The notes below the pieces were generated by a model that was given only the letters and a program-made list of their open reading frames with translations, was not told the origin of the DNA and searched no databases. Below, piece by piece: positions 1 to 8,087 of a stretch of DNA of 33,639 nt (positions within the stretch are counted from its first letter, which is position 1; every line of letters begins with the position of its first letter). The translations under genes were made by a program, and so were the position numbers. The DNA is from Microbacterium hominis NBRC 15708 (GTDB taxonomy: Bacteria > Actinomycetota > Actinomycetes > Actinomycetales > Microbacteriaceae): positions 1-33,639 of the forward strand of contig NZ_BCWI01000026.1 of the NCBI RefSeq assembly GCF_001592125.1, written 5' to 3'.

Positions 1-39
1 CGCCGGCCGGCCGGGGATCGGGACCCCGGCCGGCCGGCG
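1..39 (-). terminator. Strong GC-rich hairpin after the sugar-binding protein gene
   Basis: Two perfect 16-base arms (1-16 and 24-39) flank a 7-base loop, 9 bases beyond the stop codon of the binding-protein gene. It could end transcription. It could also be the stabilising or attenuating hairpin often found between a binding-protein gene and its permease genes. The window edge hides any T-run and the next gene, so these two roles cannot be separated here. Confidence 0.65.
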
Positions 40-48
40 CGGGGAGGG

Positions 49-1365
49 TCACCCCTCGTCGAGCGCGTCCTGGACGAGCTTCATGAACTGCTCGGCGGAG
101 AGCTGACCGGTCACCAGCAGGGCGGCGTTGGTCGAGGAGATGTTGCTCGCCTTCGCGTTGAACAGGGCCTCGAACCAGAGGACGCTGTCCTTGGCGCCGG
201 CGATCTCGTCGGCGATCGTCTGCGAGATCGCCGGCAGCTCCACCTTCTTGTCCGCGATGAACCCGGTGATCTGGCCCTGCGCGAGCGCCTCGTTGCCGTA
301 GTTCGACGTGATGCACTTCAGCCACGCCCCGACGCTGTTGTCGGCCGCGTAGGTCTTGGCGTTGAAGGTGGCCGGCAGGCCGACGTTGGAGGGGTACTCG
401 TCGATCGAGCCGCTGCCCCCGGCGACGCCCGGGAACTTGAAGAAGCCCACGTTGTCGGCACCGATCTGGTTGCTGTCGCTGTTGATGTTGCCCAGCAGCC
501 AGCTGCCCATGTAGATCATCGCGGCCTTGCCGGTGAGGAACTCGTTCGTCGCGGCGTCGTAGTCGAGAGAGGCCACGTTCGAGCCGAAGTAGCCGGCGGC
601 GCCGAGGTCGGCGACGGCCTGCGCGGCGGCGACGTACTCAGGGTCGGTGAGCTTGGCCTTGCCGTCGGCGACGTCCTGGAGGGCGTCGGCGCCGAGGGAG
701 CGGAACAGGTAGCCGGAGATGAGGCGGGTCAGCGGCCAGCCCTGCTCGCCCGATGCCGCGAACGGCGTGAGCCCGGCGCTCTTCGCCTCGCCCGCGATCT
801 TCAGCAGGTCGTCCCACGTCTCGGGCACCGCCCAGCCGTTCTTCTCGAAGAGCTCCTTGTTGTAGAAGATGCCCTCGATGTTGTACTGGTAGGGCAGGAA
901 GCTGAAGGAGCCTCCGTAGAGCTTCTTGATCGTCGACACGGCGCCCTCGGCGACCTTGTCGCGCACGCCGAGCTCGGTGAGGGCCTTGTCGAAGTCGACG
1001 AGGTAGCCCGCCTTGGCGAGCTTGGCGCCCTCCGCGGGGTTGCCGCCGGCCGAGAACATGGGGGGCAGGCCGTCCTGCGTCGCCAGGAGCTGGACCTGTG
1101 CGTCGAGGTCCGCCTGCGGGACCGAGTTGACCTCCAGGGGAGCGGCGTCGTTCTCGGCCGTGCACGATCCGGATGCCAGCGCGTCGAGCACGGGCTGGGT
1201 GGTCGTGTTCTCCGCGTTCTTCAGGAACTCGAACGTCGTCGGGTTGTCCGTGCCGCCGCCGCTGCCGCCACCGGAGCAGCCGGTGAGCACCAGCGCGCTG
1301 GCGCCCAGGAGCACCACGGCGCTGAGAAGCGGCTTGTTCGGGCGCCGCCGTTTCGCTGTGAACAC
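49..1365 (-). CDS. ABC transporter family-1 sugar-binding lipoprotein
   Basis: Extracellular solute-binding protein of the carbohydrate (CUT1-like) ABC class, 438 aa, the usual length. The N-terminus is basic (KRRRPNK), followed by a hydrophobic stretch and a lipobox LTGC, so it should be a membrane-anchored lipoprotein. Family-typical segments follow, including IFYNKELFEKNGW and PETWDDLLKIA. I chose the GTG at 1363-1365 because AAGGAGG lies 4 bases upstream; an ATG 45 bases further upstream would give an implausible extra N-terminus and lies inside the operator. Transcription starts from a clear promoter overlapped by a LacI-type operator. No permease genes are in the window; they are expected to the left, past the hairpin. 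The ligand is not readable from sequence; a mono- or oligosaccharide linked to the adjacent apiose genes is an inference. Confidence 0.9.
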   Translation of the reverse strand: MFTAKRRRPNKPLLSAVVLLGASALVLTGCSGGGSGGGTDNPTTFEFLKNAENTTTQPVLDALASGSCTAENDAAPLEVNSVPQADLDAQVQLLATQDGLPPMFSAGGNPAEGAKLAKAGYLVDFDKALTELGVRDKVAEGAVSTIKKLYGGSFSFLPYQYNIEGIFYNKELFEKNGWAVPETWDDLLKIAGEAKSAGLTPFAASGEQGWPLTRLISGYLFRSLGADALQDVADGKAKLTDPEYVAAAQAVADLGAAGYFGSNVASLDYDAATNEFLTGKAAMIYMGSWLLGNINSDSNQIGADNVGFFKFPGVAGGSGSIDEYPSNVGLPATFNAKTYAADNSVGAWLKCITSNYGNEALAQGQITGFIADKKVELPAISQTIADEIAGAKDSVLWFEALFNAKASNISSTNAALLVTGQLSAEQFMKLVQDALDEG

Positions 1366-1396
1366 ATTTCCTCCTTGAAAGTGGTCATCTCTTCTT

Positions 1397-1445
1397 TTGA
1401 GACGTTTCAATAGTGGATGCTAGGGCGCTCGCCGACCCCTGTCAA
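1397..1445 (-). promoter_or_regulatory. Promoter and LacI-type operator of the sugar-binding protein gene
   Basis: On the minus strand a perfect -35 TTGACA (1440-1445) is followed after 17 bases by -10 TAGCAT (1417-1422). The near-palindrome TTGAAACGTCTCAA (1397-1410) lies directly over the expected transcription start. Its central ACGT and TTGA/TCAA arms resemble LacI-family operators. A copy matching 13 of 14 bases lies at the start of the divergent LacI gene, which supports repression by that protein. Confidence 0.7.
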
Positions 1446-1487
1446 CAGTGATTCCCGGCCCTGCGGAGCGGCAGAGCGGCGAAATCC

Positions 1488-1517
1488 GTGACAGGGGTGA
1501 GCCGACTGGGGCAAGAT
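1488..1517 (+). promoter_or_regulatory. Possible promoter of the LacI regulator gene (leaderless)
   Basis: GTGACA (1488-1493, 5 of 6 bases to the -35 consensus) is followed after 18 bases by CAAGAT (1512-1517, a weak -10). The chosen GTG start lies 6 bases further on, the geometry of leaderless actinobacterial transcripts. The weak -10 keeps confidence low. Confidence 0.35.
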
Positions 1518-1523
1518 GGGGAC

Positions 1524-2591
1524 GTGGAGTTTGAAACGTCACAATCTCATAACGGGTCGTCGTCGACCCGTCCCGGCGTGCGCGTCGGCATCCGTGACGT
1601 CGCCGCTCTCGCCGGTGTCGCCGTCGGCACGGTCTCCAACTACCTGAACCATCCCGACCGCGTCTCGGACGACAAGGCGCAGCGCATCCGCTACGCCATC
1701 GACTCCCTCGGCTTCGTGCCCAGCATCGCGGGCCGTCAGCTGCGGCTCGGCGTCAGCCAGGTGATCGGCTACATCGCCCCCGACGTGAGCAACCCCTACT
1801 TCGCCGAGATCGCGGAGAGCGTCGAGCGTCGCGCGAGCGAACGCGGCGTGACCGTCTTCCTCGCCAACTCGCATCGCAGCCGGGAGCGGGAGGACGCGTA
1901 CCTCGAGGTGTTCGAGCAGCACCGCGTGCAGGGGCTGCTGGTGTCCTCCCACCTGCCGATCGAGGACCGTCTCGCCCAGGTGCGCAGACGCGGCACCCCG
2001 TCGGTCATCGTCGGCCAGCGCGCCGAGAGCTCCGAGCAGCCGTCCGTGTCGCTGGACGACGTCTCCGGCGGGCGCCAGGCGATGCAGCACCTGCTCGATG
2101 TCGGATGCCGTCGCATCGCCTTCGTGGGAGGCCCCCTCGGCATCCCCCAGGTGGCCGACCGCCTGGCCGGGGCGACCGAGGTCGTCCGCACCTTCGGCGC
2201 GGCGACCGTCGAGGTGATCGACATGCCCGACCGCACGGTGCGCGGCGGCCGCGAGGTGGCGCGCGCGCTCGTCGCGCGCCCCGAGGCGTTCCGCCCCGAC
2301 GGCATCTTCGCGGTCAACGACCTCCTCGCGCTGGGCATGATGCAGGTGCTCGTGCAGGCCGGCATCGACGTGCCGCGTCAGACGGCCATCGTGGGCTACG
2401 ACGACAACGAGTTCGCCGAGGTGTCCCTCATCCCGCTCACCAGCGTCCGGGGCCGTCACGAGGGCTTCGGCATCGCGGTCGTCGACGCCCTCTTCGACGC
2501 GATCGCGGGCCGGTCGGCCGCGGACCCGCATCGGATGTTCCAGCCGGACCTGGTCGTGCGGGCCAGCACCGAGGGCTTCGGCCGCGGCTGA
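1524..2591 (+). CDS. LacI-family transcriptional repressor
   Basis: LacI/GalR-type regulator, about 355 aa. The N-terminal helix-turn-helix reads IRDVAALAGVAVGTVSNYLN, followed by the hinge region and a periplasmic-binding-protein-like sensor domain (GYIAPDVSNPYFAEIAE, then GIFAVNDLLALGMMQVL and IVGYDDNEFAEVS near the end). I prefer the GTG at 1524: a -10-like box lies 6 bases upstream and there is no ribosome site, suggesting a leaderless mRNA. GTG at 1488 or 1578 are alternatives. An operator-like site sits at codons 3-7 and matches the one over the binding-protein promoter, so it probably represses both itself and that transporter. It is convergent with the apiose operon, ending 23 bases from its last gene. 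The inducer is unknown; a sugar carried by the transporter is most likely. Confidence 0.9.
   Translation: MEFETSQSHNGSSSTRPGVRVGIRDVAALAGVAVGTVSNYLNHPDRVSDDKAQRIRYAIDSLGFVPSIAGRQLRLGVSQVIGYIAPDVSNPYFAEIAESVERRASERGVTVFLANSHRSREREDAYLEVFEQHRVQGLLVSSHLPIEDRLAQVRRRGTPSVIVGQRAESSEQPSVSLDDVSGGRQAMQHLLDVGCRRIAFVGGPLGIPQVADRLAGATEVVRTFGAATVEVIDMPDRTVRGGREVARALVARPEAFRPDGIFAVNDLLALGMMQVLVQAGIDVPRQTAIVGYDDNEFAEVSLIPLTSVRGRHEGFGIAVVDALFDAIAGRSAADPHRMFQPDLVVRASTEGFGRG
1531..1544 (+). promoter_or_regulatory. LacI-type operator at the start of the regulator gene
   Basis: TTGAAACGTCACAA matches the reverse complement of the site at 1397-1410 in 13 of 14 bases. It lies inside the first codons of the LacI gene, just downstream of the likely start point, a position suited to autorepression by roadblock. 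The protein-DNA pairing is inferred. Confidence 0.55.
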
Positions 2592-2614
2592 GACCGACGG
2601 GCCGCGCCGACGGC

Positions 2615-3880
2615 TCAGAACTCCGCGACGACGGGGCGTCCCTCCTGCCACGCCATCATGTTGAGCACGAGGAAGTTCCAGTTCTGGAAGCCGCTGGTCA
2701 TGATCGGCTCGCCCGTGTCGGGGTGGTAGTACTCGTGCAGCGCGCCGGAGGCCGCCAGATCGCGCCCGAACAGGGCGACCGTCTCGTCCACGAGCGCCGC
2801 CGCATCCGCGTCGAAGCCGTAGCGCGCCAGCGCGCGGAAGACGAGGTAGTTGCTGATGCCCCAGACCGGCCCGAGCCAGTTCGAGGGGTTGTTCGACGCC
2901 CTCAGGTCGTACTGCTGCTCCAGCCGCGACAGCGTCCGCACCCCGTAGGCGGCGCGGAACGTGCGGCGGTCCGCGATCCGCGCGCGCACGCGCTCCGCGC
3001 GGTCGTGCGGGGCGATGCCCGCCCAGAGGGGAAGGAAGCTCGACCAGTTGTCGATGCGCAGCAGCAGCGAGTTCCAGCGGCGCGGCGCGCCGCGGTGCAG
3101 CCAGTCCTCGGGGTCGACGGGGCGGAGGTGGAGGTCGGCGCTGTAGTACATGCCGTCGCGCTCGTCCCAGAGCAGCGCGTTGACGGCATCGGCGAGGTCG
3201 GCGGCGCGTCCGCGCCAGTGCAGGGATGCCGCGGCATCCCCGAGGTCCTCGCACAGGGCGCCGAACGCGAGCATCTCGCGGTAGAGCAGGCTGTTGAGGT
3301 AGACCGAGGCCGTGCTGCGGTCGGGGCGGTAGTACACGGACGGATCGTTGTCGACGCCGATCGCGAAGTCGGTCTGCCAGTAGGCGAGCCCGGTCGCCGG
3401 GTCCATGTGCGAGTGCACGTACCGCTCGAGGAAGCGTCCGATCCGTTCCCGCTCGGGTCTCAGCCACTCGGTCGACCCGCGCCGACGGGCCAGCAGCAGC
3501 GCCTGCTGGGCGACGATCGGCTTGTGCATGTTCTCGGTGAAGCCCGCCGCCCGTCCCGGATCGCGGTGCAGGAGCGGTCCGCCCGGCTTGATCAGGATCG
3601 GCATGACGCCGTCCTCGTCCATGTGGTCGAGGAAGTTGCGGATCGTCCCCTCCTCGTAGACGCCGAACAGGCCGGGCCGTCCGGTCTCCACCTCGACCTG
3701 GCCCATGACGACGCTGATGAACCACGAGTCCCAGTCCCAGAGCGTGTCGGAGTAGAAGGGGGACTCGGGGGCGCTGGGCACCGTGTACGGATGGGTGAGC
3801 ACGCCGGAGGGCTCCCGGGTCATCCGGATCGTGGCGGCGTGGATGTACTCCGTGAGCAGGCTGCGGTGCGGTGCGGTCAT
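2615..3880 (-). CDS. Trehalase/MGH1-like (alpha/alpha)6 glycoside hydrolase
   Basis: 421 aa protein with no signal peptide. It resembles the trehalase-family glycosidases related to GH63 and mannosylglycerate/glucosylglycerate hydrolases. Visible landmarks are DTLWDWDSWF (residues 45-54), GFTENMHKPIVAQQALLL, SNNPSNWLGPVWGISNYLV, and a C-terminal HEYYHPDTGEP followed by GFQNWNFLVLNMM. Such enzymes invert glycosidic bonds using an acidic residue from the WDWD region, so a hydrolase of a small glucoside or similar is likely. The ATG has GGAG 6 bases upstream. It is the last gene of the eight-gene apiose operon, 35 bases after the lactonase gene, so it may release the sugar or an aglycone used by the pathway. 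Its exact substrate cannot be read from sequence; trehalose is unlikely given the context. Confidence 0.75.
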   Translation of the reverse strand: MTAPHRSLLTEYIHAATIRMTREPSGVLTHPYTVPSAPESPFYSDTLWDWDSWFISVVMGQVEVETGRPGLFGVYEEGTIRNFLDHMDEDGVMPILIKPGGPLLHRDPGRAAGFTENMHKPIVAQQALLLARRRGSTEWLRPERERIGRFLERYVHSHMDPATGLAYWQTDFAIGVDNDPSVYYRPDRSTASVYLNSLLYREMLAFGALCEDLGDAAASLHWRGRAADLADAVNALLWDERDGMYYSADLHLRPVDPEDWLHRGAPRRWNSLLLRIDNWSSFLPLWAGIAPHDRAERVRARIADRRTFRAAYGVRTLSRLEQQYDLRASNNPSNWLGPVWGISNYLVFRALARYGFDADAAALVDETVALFGRDLAASGALHEYYHPDTGEPIMTSGFQNWNFLVLNMMAWQEGRPVVAEF

Positions 3881-3915
3881 GGGGGCTCCTCGATGAGCGG
3901 GTCGGTCGGGGCGGG

Positions 3916-5688
3916 TCAGTCGTGAGCGGACGGTGCCGTGAGCGGAAGGATCGCGAAGGCTCCGGCGGGAACGGTGCGGGTGCCTCCGGGCTCGACGCGG
4001 ACGACGCGCGGCACCCGGTCGAGGTTGGCCACGAGGACGCTCCCCCCGTCGTCGCCGCGCCCCCCGACGGCCCAGACGAGGCCGTCCGGGCTGTCGCCGT
4101 GCAGCAGGGTGCGGGCTCGCCCGTCGGGCCCGGCGACGTCGGCGAGGGCGCGCAGCGCCGCGGCGACCGGCCGGTCCCGGCCCGCGGCGGTGCGGATGCC
4201 GCGGGGCCCCCACTCCTCGAAGAAGGTCAGCGCGGCCACCCCCGGCACGGCGAACGCCGCCGCGCTCGCGATCGTCCATGCGGCCAGCTCGTCGCTGTCG
4301 TGGCGCGGATCGTCGGCGTCGAGCAGCTGGGCGCCGTACCCCTCGGCCAGATCGGTGCGCCCGGGGCGGGGCGGGGGCGTGGTCGCGACGTCGTTGAAGC
4401 GCGGCCGGAGCGTGACCGGTCCGATGTGCACGGGGAGCCCCGACGCGATGTCCACGGCCTCCTGCGCCACACGTCGTTGCATGGCGAGCGCCTCGACGAG
4501 CTGGTCGGTGCCGCGGCTGTGGAACAGCGGCGTGCTGCTGAGCACGATGCCGTCGAGCCCGTCCGGGAGACGGTGGTGCTCGCGGTTGAGCTCGGTGAAG
4601 TGCGCGCGGGTTCCGCCGACGACCGGCACGTCGACGTCGGCGGCGCGCAGCGCCGCGCGCAGCGCCCGGATCGTCGGGCCGTCGGACACGTGGCGGGCCG
4701 GCCCGGTCGCAGGGAAGGCCGTCACGCGCGCCGTGCGCCGTCCGCGGAGGGCATGCGCCGCCGCCCGGAGCGCGTCCGGGTCGTCGTCCGCGAGCACCAG
4801 GCGCACCTCGACCGGCAGTCCCGCCGCGCCCGCCCGGTCCAGGGCCGCGCGCCAGTTGGGATCGGCGAGATCGATGTCGGCGACGACGTGCGAGCCGAGC
4901 GGTGAGCCGAGCGGCGGCGCCGGATCCGGCGCGGTCGCGGCGCCGAGGCCGAGGTGCGGGAACGCGCCGCCCGGTCGAAGCTCGATCACCGCGGCCGGGG
5001 CGGGCCCCGCCGTCTCGATCACCGGGGCCGAGGCGGAGGCCGTCGCCTCGATCGTCACCGTCTGCGTCACCCGTTCGCCCGCCGCGACGCGGTACGGGAA
5101 CGGGAGGTCGAGGGGGCGGCTGTACGTCTTGAACGAGGCGTCCGTCCAGTTGCGCTGATCCTCCATCTCGAACACGTCGCCGTCGAAGGTCAGCGCGACG
5201 CCGACGCCGCCCGCCGTCCACGCGAGGGCCGCGATGTCGCGCACGGGCTGGTGCGCGCTGATGCGCGGGGGGAAGCGCGTCTCCTCCGGCTCCGCCGCGG
5301 AGTGGACCACCCGCAGGGGCGTGCCGGCCAGCGTCGGCGGATGCAGGACCACGAGCCCCGTCCGATTGGTGTCGAACGGCCGCCGGGAGGTCAGGTCGCA
5401 GACGATCTCCAGACGATCGCCGTGTGCGTGCACCCGCACGGTGCCCGCGAACGACGACCCCAGCCCGCTCGAGTGCAGGGCGATGATGATCGCGTCGTCG
5501 CGGGCGTCGACATCGTCGATCACGAGGGGTGCGGTGCGCCAGTCGTGGTCGCGGACGACCGCGCGCGCGGAGCGGAGCACCACGACGCCGTCGTAGGCGA
5601 TGTCGGCGAGCTCGTCGCCCCGCAGCTCGAGCGACCACCGCGCGCTGCGCCAGGGTCGCCGAGCCTCGTCATCCCACGTGCCGCTCAC
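3916..5688 (-). CDS. apnL: D-apionate lactonase-like protein
   Basis: 590 aa cytoplasmic protein. Residues 173-189 (FEMEDQRNWTDASFKTY) followed by RPLDLPFPYRV, the earlier RPFDTNRTG, and FPPRISAHQPVRDIA around residue 140 are the pattern I recognise for the ApnL family. That family hydrolyses D-apionolactone to D-apionate; it has an N-terminal beta domain, a TIM-barrel middle (NREHHRLPDGLDGIVLSS, TLRPRFNDVAT) and a C-terminal beta domain. The GTG start overlaps the SDR stop codon by 4 bases (GTGA), indicating translational coupling. Its neighbours match the following steps of the D-apiose route, which strengthens the call. Members outside apiose operons might open other sugar lactones, so specificity rests on context. 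Confidence 0.75.
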   Translation of the reverse strand: MSGTWDDEARRPWRSARWSLELRGDELADIAYDGVVVLRSARAVVRDHDWRTAPLVIDDVDARDDAIIIALHSSGLGSSFAGTVRVHAHGDRLEIVCDLTSRRPFDTNRTGLVVLHPPTLAGTPLRVVHSAAEPEETRFPPRISAHQPVRDIAALAWTAGGVGVALTFDGDVFEMEDQRNWTDASFKTYSRPLDLPFPYRVAAGERVTQTVTIEATASASAPVIETAGPAPAAVIELRPGGAFPHLGLGAATAPDPAPPLGSPLGSHVVADIDLADPNWRAALDRAGAAGLPVEVRLVLADDDPDALRAAAHALRGRRTARVTAFPATGPARHVSDGPTIRALRAALRAADVDVPVVGGTRAHFTELNREHHRLPDGLDGIVLSSTPLFHSRGTDQLVEALAMQRRVAQEAVDIASGLPVHIGPVTLRPRFNDVATTPPPRPGRTDLAEGYGAQLLDADDPRHDSDELAAWTIASAAAFAVPGVAALTFFEEWGPRGIRTAAGRDRPVAAALRALADVAGPDGRARTLLHGDSPDGLVWAVGGRGDDGGSVLVANLDRVPRVVRVEPGGTRTVPAGAFAILPLTAPSAHD

Positions 5689-6440
5689 AGCGACGTCATG
5701 CCTCCGTCGACCTGGAAGACCGCCCCGGTCGCGAAGGCGCCGTCGTCGCTCGCGAGGTAGACCATGATGCCGGCGACGTCGTCGGGGGTGCCGGCGCGGC
5801 CGATCGGGATACGGCCGACGATGGTCGCGCGCGCCTGCGGGTCGTCCGTGATGGCCGCGACAAGAGGGGTCTCGGTGTAGGCGGGCTGCACCGTGTTGAC
5901 GCGGATCCCCCGATCGGCGTAGGCGGCGGCGACGGTGCGTCCCAGCCCGTGGATCGCGGCTTTCGACGCGCTGTACGCCGTGAAGTCCCGGCCCTCGCCG
6001 TTGACCGCGGTCGGGCTGCCGGTGAGGATGATCGCCCCGCCGCCGCGGGGGAGCATGCTGCGCACGGCGTGCTTGACGGTGAGGAAGGTGCCCGTGAGAT
6101 TGACGTCGAGGGTGCGCCGCCAGACGTCCAGCTCGAGGTCGGCGGCGGGGGCGTCCTGCCCGAACAGCTGGACGCCCGCGTTCGCGACGACGACGTCCGG
6201 CGCCCACCCCGCGGCCTCCAGCTCAGCGAACCCGGCGGCCACGGCCGCCTCGTCGGAGATGTCCATGCCGAGGGCACGGGCGTGCGCGCCCAGGGCGGAG
6301 GCCGCGGTGGTCGCGGCATCCACGTCTCGGTCGGCGAGCACGACCCGCGCGCCCTCGCGGACGAAACGGGAGGCGACGGCGAGGCCGATGCCTTTGGCCG
6401 CCCCGGTGACGAGGGCGGTCTTGTCGGTGAGCTGTCCCAT
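5685..6440 (-). CDS. SDR-family oxidoreductase, candidate D-apiose dehydrogenase
   Basis: Classical short-chain dehydrogenase, 251 aa. The nucleotide-binding motif TGAAKGIG is at 12-19, NAG at 87-89, and the catalytic residues are Ser142, Tyr156 and Lys160 (YSASK). An Asp at 37 after the second strand favours NAD over NADP. The ATG start has a GAGGA-type ribosome site, 7 bases after the oxidoisomerase stop codon. It lies between the oxidoisomerase and lactonase genes, exactly where oxidation of D-apiose to apionolactone is needed. The characterised apiose dehydrogenase ApsD belongs to the unrelated Gfo/Idh/MocA family, and no such gene is in the window. So this SDR is inferred to replace it; another sugar or polyol dehydrogenase role is possible. 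Confidence 0.85.
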   Translation of the reverse strand: MGQLTDKTALVTGAAKGIGLAVASRFVREGARVVLADRDVDAATTAASALGAHARALGMDISDEAAVAAGFAELEAAGWAPDVVVANAGVQLFGQDAPAADLELDVWRRTLDVNLTGTFLTVKHAVRSMLPRGGGAIILTGSPTAVNGEGRDFTAYSASKAAIHGLGRTVAAAYADRGIRVNTVQPAYTETPLVAAITDDPQARATIVGRIPIGRAGTPDDVAGIMVYLASDDGAFATGAVFQVDGGMTSL

Positions 6441-6447
6441 GCGATCC

Positions 6448-7296
6448 TCAGCGTTCGATGCGGTCGAGGTGGAGCATCCGCGCGAGGTTCTTGTCGAGCT
6501 CGTCGTCGCGGAAGATCTTCTTCCAGTCGTCCTTGATGATGCTCTCGCGACCGTAGTCCATCGCGATGAGGCAGGCGTCGCTGAAGGGGTTGTCGCCGCG
6601 GAGTCCATTGGCCAGCGCCACCTGTGTGTGCCCGTACAGGATGCTGCGCGCCGCCGCCTCGGGAACGCCCATCGTGTGGATCGCCTCGTGCAGCGCCTCG
6701 TTGAGGAGGGATCCGATCATGCACGCGACCGTCTCGACGAGGGTGGGCTCCAGCTGGGCGAGCTGCTTGACGCTCACCCAGTGCACGTCGATGACGGGGG
6801 CGTAGATGGCGCGCACCGTCTCCTCGACGATCGCCTTCTTGCGCGGGTCGTCGCTCTCGATCGCGGCGATCGCGTCCTGCGGTGCCGCGACGCCGCCGAA
6901 GGTGTCGGCCCATTCCTCCTTCGACGTGCGCTCGAGGAACACCGACGGGTGGCACGGATGGGCGACGGCCTGCACGATGTCGTCGCGGGTGGTCAGCAGG
7001 CCCGCGTAGGCGGCTGCCGGGTCGAGCGTCAGCACGATCGTCCCCGGCCGCAGCTGCGGAACCAGCTGCGCCGTCACGGGCCCGAGCGCGAGATCGGGCA
7101 CGGCCAGCACGACGATGTCGGCGTCGGCGACCGCGTCGGCGGCCTCGGACAGCGCGCGACCCGCGGCGCGCACGCGCTCGCGACCGGCGGGCGACGTCTC
7201 GACGTAGTGGACGGTGTGATCGGTGCGCACGAGGTTGTCGGACACGCGCGTGCCCATCTTCCCTCCGGCTCCGAAGACGGCGATGGTGTGGCTCAT
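6448..7296 (-). CDS. apnO: D-apionate oxidoisomerase-like NAD-dependent dehydrogenase
   Basis: 282 aa protein with an N-terminal Rossmann fold (IAVFGAGGKMG, residues 5-15) and a helical 6-phosphogluconate-dehydrogenase-like C-terminal domain. AHPCHPSVF (112-120) and a conserved tail (LIAMDYGRESIIKDDWKKIF) are visible. This architecture is that of D-apionate oxidoisomerase, which oxidises and rearranges D-apionate to 3-oxo-isoapionate. Tartronate-semialdehyde-reductase-like or hydroxyacid-dehydrogenase relatives are the alternative, but the neighbouring lactonase and decarboxylase-like genes favour ApnO. The ATG overlaps the previous stop codon by 4 bases (ATGA), with GGAG a short way upstream. 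Confidence 0.75.
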   Translation of the reverse strand: MSHTIAVFGAGGKMGTRVSDNLVRTDHTVHYVETSPAGRERVRAAGRALSEAADAVADADIVVLAVPDLALGPVTAQLVPQLRPGTIVLTLDPAAAYAGLLTTRDDIVQAVAHPCHPSVFLERTSKEEWADTFGGVAAPQDAIAAIESDDPRKKAIVEETVRAIYAPVIDVHWVSVKQLAQLEPTLVETVACMIGSLLNEALHEAIHTMGVPEAAARSILYGHTQVALANGLRGDNPFSDACLIAMDYGRESIIKDDWKKIFRDDELDKNLARMLHLDRIER

Positions 7297-8087
7297 GGGG
7301 TTCTCCTCAGGTGGTCCAGGGCGGTGCGGGTCCATTCCCGCTCGGTGCGGACGGTGGTCTCGGCGTCGCTCTGCCAGGGCAGCCAGTGCTCGACGATCTC
7401 GTTGATCCCGCGCGCGGCGGGGCGCACGGCGGCCCGCAGGTGCGCGTAGTCGTGCAGTCCGGTCCCCAGGGGGGTGCCGGTGAAGGTGAAGCCCACCCAG
7501 CCGTCCTGCCGCGCGAAGGCGAAGTCCTTGACGTGCACGTTGACCGTGGCGGACGCCGCGAGCTCGACCGTCGTCCGCGGTGTCTCCAGCCGGGCCACGA
7601 CGTTGGCCGGGTCGAGGCACACGCCCAGCGCCGGGCTGCCGACGGCGGCGATGAGAGCGAGCAGGTCCGACGTCGCGATCTGCTCGTACGTCTCCAGAGC
7701 CAGCGTCACTCCGGCTCGCTCGAAGTCCCGCACGGACGATCCGAGCCACGTCTGCGCCTGCGCCGTCGTGGGCGCCGAGCCGGGGCCGTTGAGCATGGAC
7801 CGCACCAGGCGGGCGTCGAAGACCTCGGCCACCCGCAGGTAGCGGCTCAGGTGCTCCGGGGCGATGCCCTTCGTGCCCAGCTCGATGGTCAGGCCCAGGT
7901 CGCGGGCGGCGGCCGCCGCCGCGCGCAGCTCCCGCTCGTTCATCGCGTCCAGCGGCGCGTAGTCGCAGATCTGGAACAGGTCGACCCCCAGCGCGCGGGT
8001 CGCCTCGAAGGCGCCGACCAGCGACAGGGGGTGGGCGACGCGCTCGGAGTGCTGCCAGAAGAAGGCGTACGTGCCCAGCCCGATCAT
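7293..8087 (-). CDS. oiaC: TIM-barrel protein, probable 3-oxo-isoapionate decarboxylase
   Basis: 264 aa, xylose-isomerase-like TIM barrel. Likely metal ligands are Glu132 (LETYEQ), Asp159 (CLDPAN), His185 (VHVKDFAF) and a Glu near 230-233 (INEIVEHW). In the D-apiose pathway a protein of this fold, OiaC, decarboxylates 3-oxo-isoapionate to L-erythrulose. A kinase and two isomerases that would use L-erythrulose are encoded directly upstream, and the oxidoisomerase that would supply its substrate is directly downstream. Both junctions are 4-bp ATGA overlaps. A generic sugar-phosphate epimerase is the main alternative. No kinase/RuBisCO-like branch (OiaK, OiaX or OiaT) is seen in the window, which fits the direct decarboxylation route. 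Confidence 0.7.
   Translation of the reverse strand: MIGLGTYAFFWQHSERVAHPLSLVGAFEATRALGVDLFQICDYAPLDAMNERELRAAAAAARDLGLTIELGTKGIAPEHLSRYLRVAEVFDARLVRSMLNGPGSAPTTAQAQTWLGSSVRDFERAGVTLALETYEQIATSDLLALIAAVGSPALGVCLDPANVVARLETPRTTVELAASATVNVHVKDFAFARQDGWVGFTFTGTPLGTGLHDYAHLRAAVRPAARGINEIVEHWLPWQSDAETTVRTEREWTRTALDHLRRTP

Noticed and set aside
2105..3925. 606-codon plus-strand frame across the LacI end and the antisense of the glycosidase
   Set aside because: It crosses two well supported genes in another frame and on the other strand and shows no family pattern.
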